Positions 7,422 to 9,585 of a DNA stretch of 9,585 nucleotides are shown piece by piece. The position numbers and the translations under genes were made by a program. The stretch's first letter is position 1; each line of letters begins with the position of its first letter. The DNA is from CAZDBA01 sp964503615 (GTDB lineage Bacteria > Planctomycetota > Planctomycetia > Pirellulales > Pirellulaceae). The notes beneath the pieces are model-generated. The model ran no database searches and was not told the DNA's origin. It saw nothing but the letters and a program-made list of their open reading frames with translations. The DNA is taken from contig CAZDBA010000179.1 of the NCBI GenBank assembly GCA_964503615.1, positions 1 through 9,585 on the forward strand, read 5' to 3'.

Positions 7422-7431
7422 TCGTCGAGCT
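7408..7431 (+). repeat. Hairpin spanning the stop codon of the LolA-like gene
   Basis: AGCTCGAC (7408-7415) and GTCGAGCT (7424-7431) form a perfect 8-bp inverted repeat around an 8-nt loop that contains the TAG stop. No U-tract follows, so it does not meet the standard for an intrinsic terminator; it may stabilise the 3' end or act with Rho. I see no gene and no better terminator in the rest of the convergent gap up to 7689. Confidence 0.4.
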
Positions 7432-7683
7432 ACAAGAGTCTAGAGTTAAACGATTGTGTCGGTTGATCATGCGACTTGCCAGTTGGCACAATGCTGCTAA
7501 AGTAGCTCACGATCGCGAGCAAAATCGCGTTGGAAAATGTGAAGCGCAGTCGAGTAAGTTTCACCTCTTTTGTTGACTTGCAAGTTGTAAAAGGTCTTGA
7601 TTTCCTCGGCTGTGCTATGCATTTTCCAGAAAGCGGTCTGTAATGGTAACTCGCGGTGTCCGCAAGGATGAAGGCAAGCTGTT

Positions 7684-7705
7684 TCCTCGCTAACACTTCG
7701 GGTTT
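7684..7705 (-). repeat. Possible planctomycete interspersed short repeat at a gene's 3' end
   Basis: On the minus strand this reads AACCCGAAGTGTTAGCGAGG. It supplies the last codons (NPKC) and the stop of the vault-like protein; in another frame it reads ETRSVSEE. From memory, near-identical sequences giving NPKRERG or TRSVSEG recur at gene ends in Rhodopirellula-type genomes. Only one copy is present in this window, so repetition cannot be shown here. Confidence 0.4.
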
Positions 7706-9453
7706 CCACTGGCAGGCTGCTTTAGATGAAGGTGAGGACTGGAATCCTGACCGCGAAGCTCGATCACTTGGTCGGCTCGCCCTTGAGTTAAGTACTCAGT
7801 TAATTCCACGCCCATCGATTTCAACTCGGCAAGATGTGTTCGTTTGGATTGGTCGCGTCGAAGTGAAATTTCCTGTTGCAGCTCGGATTCTTTTCGCCGC
7901 AGTTCCAACTTTGCCTGCTGTTGAAGCTGCAACGCTTCCAGCTCTGCGTTCTTTCTTTTTTCCTGTAACATCAGGTCATGTTCGACCTCGGTGGTTTGTT
8001 CCAGTCTCCTGCGATCAGAACGCTCGACCTGACACCGTAAGCGGTAATCTTCCAGTTCCTGAGTCTGTTTCTCAGTGTCTTTGTCAAGCTGCAAACTAGT
8101 TCGCGCCGCTATCGCTTCGTCGTGCATCTTTTGCAGTGATTCCGGCGCACCGTAACCTCGATAGACAACATTGTTAATCTGATAGCCGCTCTGTTCGGCC
8201 CGATGAAGCAGTTGAGTGTAAGTCGACAATTCGTTCAGATGTTCAGTTTGCTTTTTGAATTCTTCGAAAGTAAACCTGCCCGTGAACTCGACTACGTCGC
8301 TGGTCGCCGCGTTGATGAAGTCGCCGATTGGGTCGTGCGTTGTGTCGAGCATCTTTTCGATATCCAGCAACTCGAAAAATATCATTAACCGGATCACCAA
8401 CACTGCATCGTCAGCCGTTCGAACATCTCGAACGTCGTGGTACATTTGATCGGGCATCAACCAGAGCTTTTGAAATCTTAATCCGTTGGGAATTTTTTCA
8501 GCACCTTGAGATCCTCCGTGAGAGGCGTGCCATGAAAAATCGTGCAACCATTGACCTGGCTTGGGCATGAAGACTCCAGGCCCATACTGAATCTCACGTT
8601 GAGTAGTTCCCTGCGAATCCTCGCCGTAGACGACAACCGCTTCTTTGGCGGCCAAGGTAAGGCCTTGTTCAACGGCAATCGTTTCGTGAATTCGCGGGTC
8701 GAACCAGACTTCTGTTGGCCCTTTGATGTTCTGCTGGGTTCCATCGCGAAATCGAATCACCATGAATTCTCCCGGATGGGCGATGTAGTGCCGCATCAGT
8801 TCGAATCGCGAGAACCCTTTCCACATTCGGGCCGGGCCTTCCACGACTTCTATGCGACCGCCGCTACGATAGGCCAATGCTTTACGCCCTTCTTCGATCG
8901 TGTAAAAAAACATTCCGTCTCCCGAATAAGAATTGTGATGAATCGTCTTTGTTCTTGTGTTGTTGTTTGCTCCCAACGCTTCAGGCCCGTTTCTAGATGC
9001 CCGAAGTTGATTGAGTTGACTTAGACGCGGGCTGCTTTCAAGGCAAGCTTTTGAGCTCAGATTCACGGTCTCGGTAAAGTCGATCGCGGTATCCGTAAAT
9101 TCCTGCAGCATGCCATCGGCCGATTCTCCCTTGCGCTGTCCATAAAAACGATTGATCATTCTCATGATTTCGTCACGTGGCCAGACGTGAAAAACCACGT
9201 CCCGATTAAGTATGAATCGCAGTTTGTCCTGTAAGTGAATGTCGTCAAACGCGTGGTGCGCAATATGCAAGCGACCGCCTTCTTCCCCGAGAGGAAAACA
9301 GTAATTCTCTCTGGCAACGGTTTCGGGCATCAGCTCTATGGCTGATTCCGAGATCGCAAATAGCGAACCATCGGGCGGATAGTGTGGGCGAGGCTCGTTT
9401 CCAATCCCAAATTGGGAAAGCTTTCCACTACGGTGAAGAAGTTTGGTCTTCAC
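7690..9453 (-). CDS. Vault/SPFH-like protein with GspE-type N-terminal domain and long coiled coil
   Basis: A 587-aa protein from the GTG at 9453, which has GGAG 8 nt upstream; a TTG at 9471 would give 593 aa (numbering here uses that longer form). About 35-111 matches the GspE/MshE-type N-terminal domain: IELMPETVARENYCFPL, GGRLHIAHH, a LRFILNRDVVFHVWP strand and a closing INRFYG. The upstream RLG-type c-di-GMP motif of MshEN is not seen. Residues 112-185 are a polar linker. About 187-315 is beta-rich with three GP turns, EGPARMW (211-217), KGPTEVWFDP (250-259) and YGPGVFMPKPG (296-306), like repeats of major vault protein. About 330-445 resembles its SPFH-type shoulder (DDAVLVIRLMIFFEL; later SGYQINNVVYRGYGAP). 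About 446-555 is a charged coiled coil rich in E, R, Q. There is no ATPase domain, signal peptide or membrane helix, so it is probably cytoplasmic and oligomeric. An ordinary SPFH-family protein is the main alternative. Confidence 0.82.
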   Translation of the reverse strand: MKTKLLHRSGKLSQFGIGNEPRPHYPPDGSLFAISESAIELMPETVARENYCFPLGEEGGRLHIAHHAFDDIHLQDKLRFILNRDVVFHVWPRDEIMRMINRFYGQRKGESADGMLQEFTDTAIDFTETVNLSSKACLESSPRLSQLNQLRASRNGPEALGANNNTRTKTIHHNSYSGDGMFFYTIEEGRKALAYRSGGRIEVVEGPARMWKGFSRFELMRHYIAHPGEFMVIRFRDGTQQNIKGPTEVWFDPRIHETIAVEQGLTLAAKEAVVVYGEDSQGTTQREIQYGPGVFMPKPGQWLHDFSWHASHGGSQGAEKIPNGLRFQKLWLMPDQMYHDVRDVRTADDAVLVIRLMIFFELLDIEKMLDTTHDPIGDFINAATSDVVEFTGRFTFEEFKKQTEHLNELSTYTQLLHRAEQSGYQINNVVYRGYGAPESLQKMHDEAIAARTSLQLDKDTEKQTQELEDYRLRCQVERSDRRRLEQTTEVEHDLMLQEKRKNAELEALQLQQQAKLELRRKESELQQEISLRRDQSKRTHLAELKSMGVELTEYLTQGRADQVIELRGQDSSPHLHLKQPASGNPKC

Positions 9454-9461
9454 AGAATAAT

Positions 9462-9465
9462 CTCC
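9462..9465 (-). promoter_or_regulatory. Shine-Dalgarno favouring the GTG start at 9453
   Basis: GGAG on the minus strand lies 8 nt before GTG (9453-9451). The upstream TTG candidate at 9471 overlaps this region and has no comparable site of its own. The choice changes the product by only six residues. Confidence 0.45.
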
Positions 9466-9529
9466 AATCAAGCACCAAGAACCGGCTTCTAATCGAACCG
9501 CAATCTAAGCGGTCGGTTGATTTTTCTGG

Positions 9530-9557
9530 ACGGTTTTAAAACTGATTTTGAAACCGT
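9530..9557. repeat. Long AT-rich inverted repeat upstream of the vault-like gene
   Basis: Two 12-bp arms (9530-9541 and 9546-9557) of the form ACGGTTTTAAAA and TTTTGAAACCGT pair with one wobble around the 4-nt loop CTGA. The repeat lies about 75-105 bp upstream of the GTG start. No U-tract follows on either strand. A second, shorter repeat (ACCGC at 9497-9501, GCGGT at 9509-9513) lies nearer the gene. An operator site or the terminator-like end of a gene beyond the window are both possible. Confidence 0.5.
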
Positions 9558-9585
9558 TACAAGATCTATCTAGCGCGAACGATCG

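Noticed and set aside
7430..7709. Two overlapping minus-strand ORFs of 88 and 70 codons in the gap between the LolA-like and vault-like genes
   Set aside because: They overlap each other in different frames, run into the 3' end of the vault-like gene, have irregular composition, and one begins in the probable interspersed repeat. No motif or ribosome-binding site supports either.
7656..8099. 147-codon plus-strand ORF opposite the coiled-coil part of the vault-like gene
   Set aside because: It is an antisense shadow of a low-complexity E/R/Q-rich coding stretch.
8542..9024. 160-codon plus-strand ORF opposite the beta-repeat region of the vault-like gene
   Set aside because: The opposite strand carries the GP repeats and SPFH-like motifs; this frame has none.
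1..9585. CRISPR arrays, tRNA or rRNA genes, insertion sequences, phage genes
   Set aside because: No regularly spaced repeats, cloverleaf-like sequences, transposase motifs or terminal inverted repeats with target duplications were seen on either strand.

Overview
The window looks like a chromosomal segment of a planctomycete, probably from the Pirellula/Rhodopirellula side. This rests on content, not a database search: a Hanks-type kinase with the planctomycete-style N-terminal helical domain, a large secreted multidomain protein with no obvious enzyme name, a lone ribosomal protein gene, sparse Shine-Dalgarno sequences, and a 3'-end sequence resembling the short interspersed repeats I remember from Rhodopirellula. 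Nothing points to a phage, plasmid or insertion sequence.

Layout from left to right: (1) a class I SAM-dependent methyltransferase on the minus strand, cut by the left edge; (2) a minus-strand Ser/Thr protein kinase with a degenerate receiver-like tail, upstream of the methyltransferase by 81 bp and probably co-transcribed with it; (3) a small basic helical protein on the minus strand, closed by a strong intrinsic terminator; (4) divergent from it, an 892-aa secreted protein with two beta-sandwich-like ends around a possible TIM-barrel core; (5) convergent to that, rplX (L24) on the minus strand with a recognisable promoter, Shine-Dalgarno and terminator; (6) divergent from rplX, a secreted LolA-like lipoprotein-sorting-type protein; (7) convergent to that, a 587-aa minus-strand protein with a GspE-N-terminal-like domain, GP-turn beta repeats, an SPFH/vault-shoulder-like domain and a long charged coiled coil.

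The genes do not form one pathway. The kinase-methyltransferase pair is the only plausible operon. The last protein is the most interesting object: its repeat, shoulder and helix order resembles eukaryotic major vault protein, but it carries a GspE-type N-terminal domain. The kinase pseudo-receiver, the stand-alone rplX and a 20-bp tandem duplication that includes a stop codon are secondary points. All similarity statements come from reading motifs by eye.
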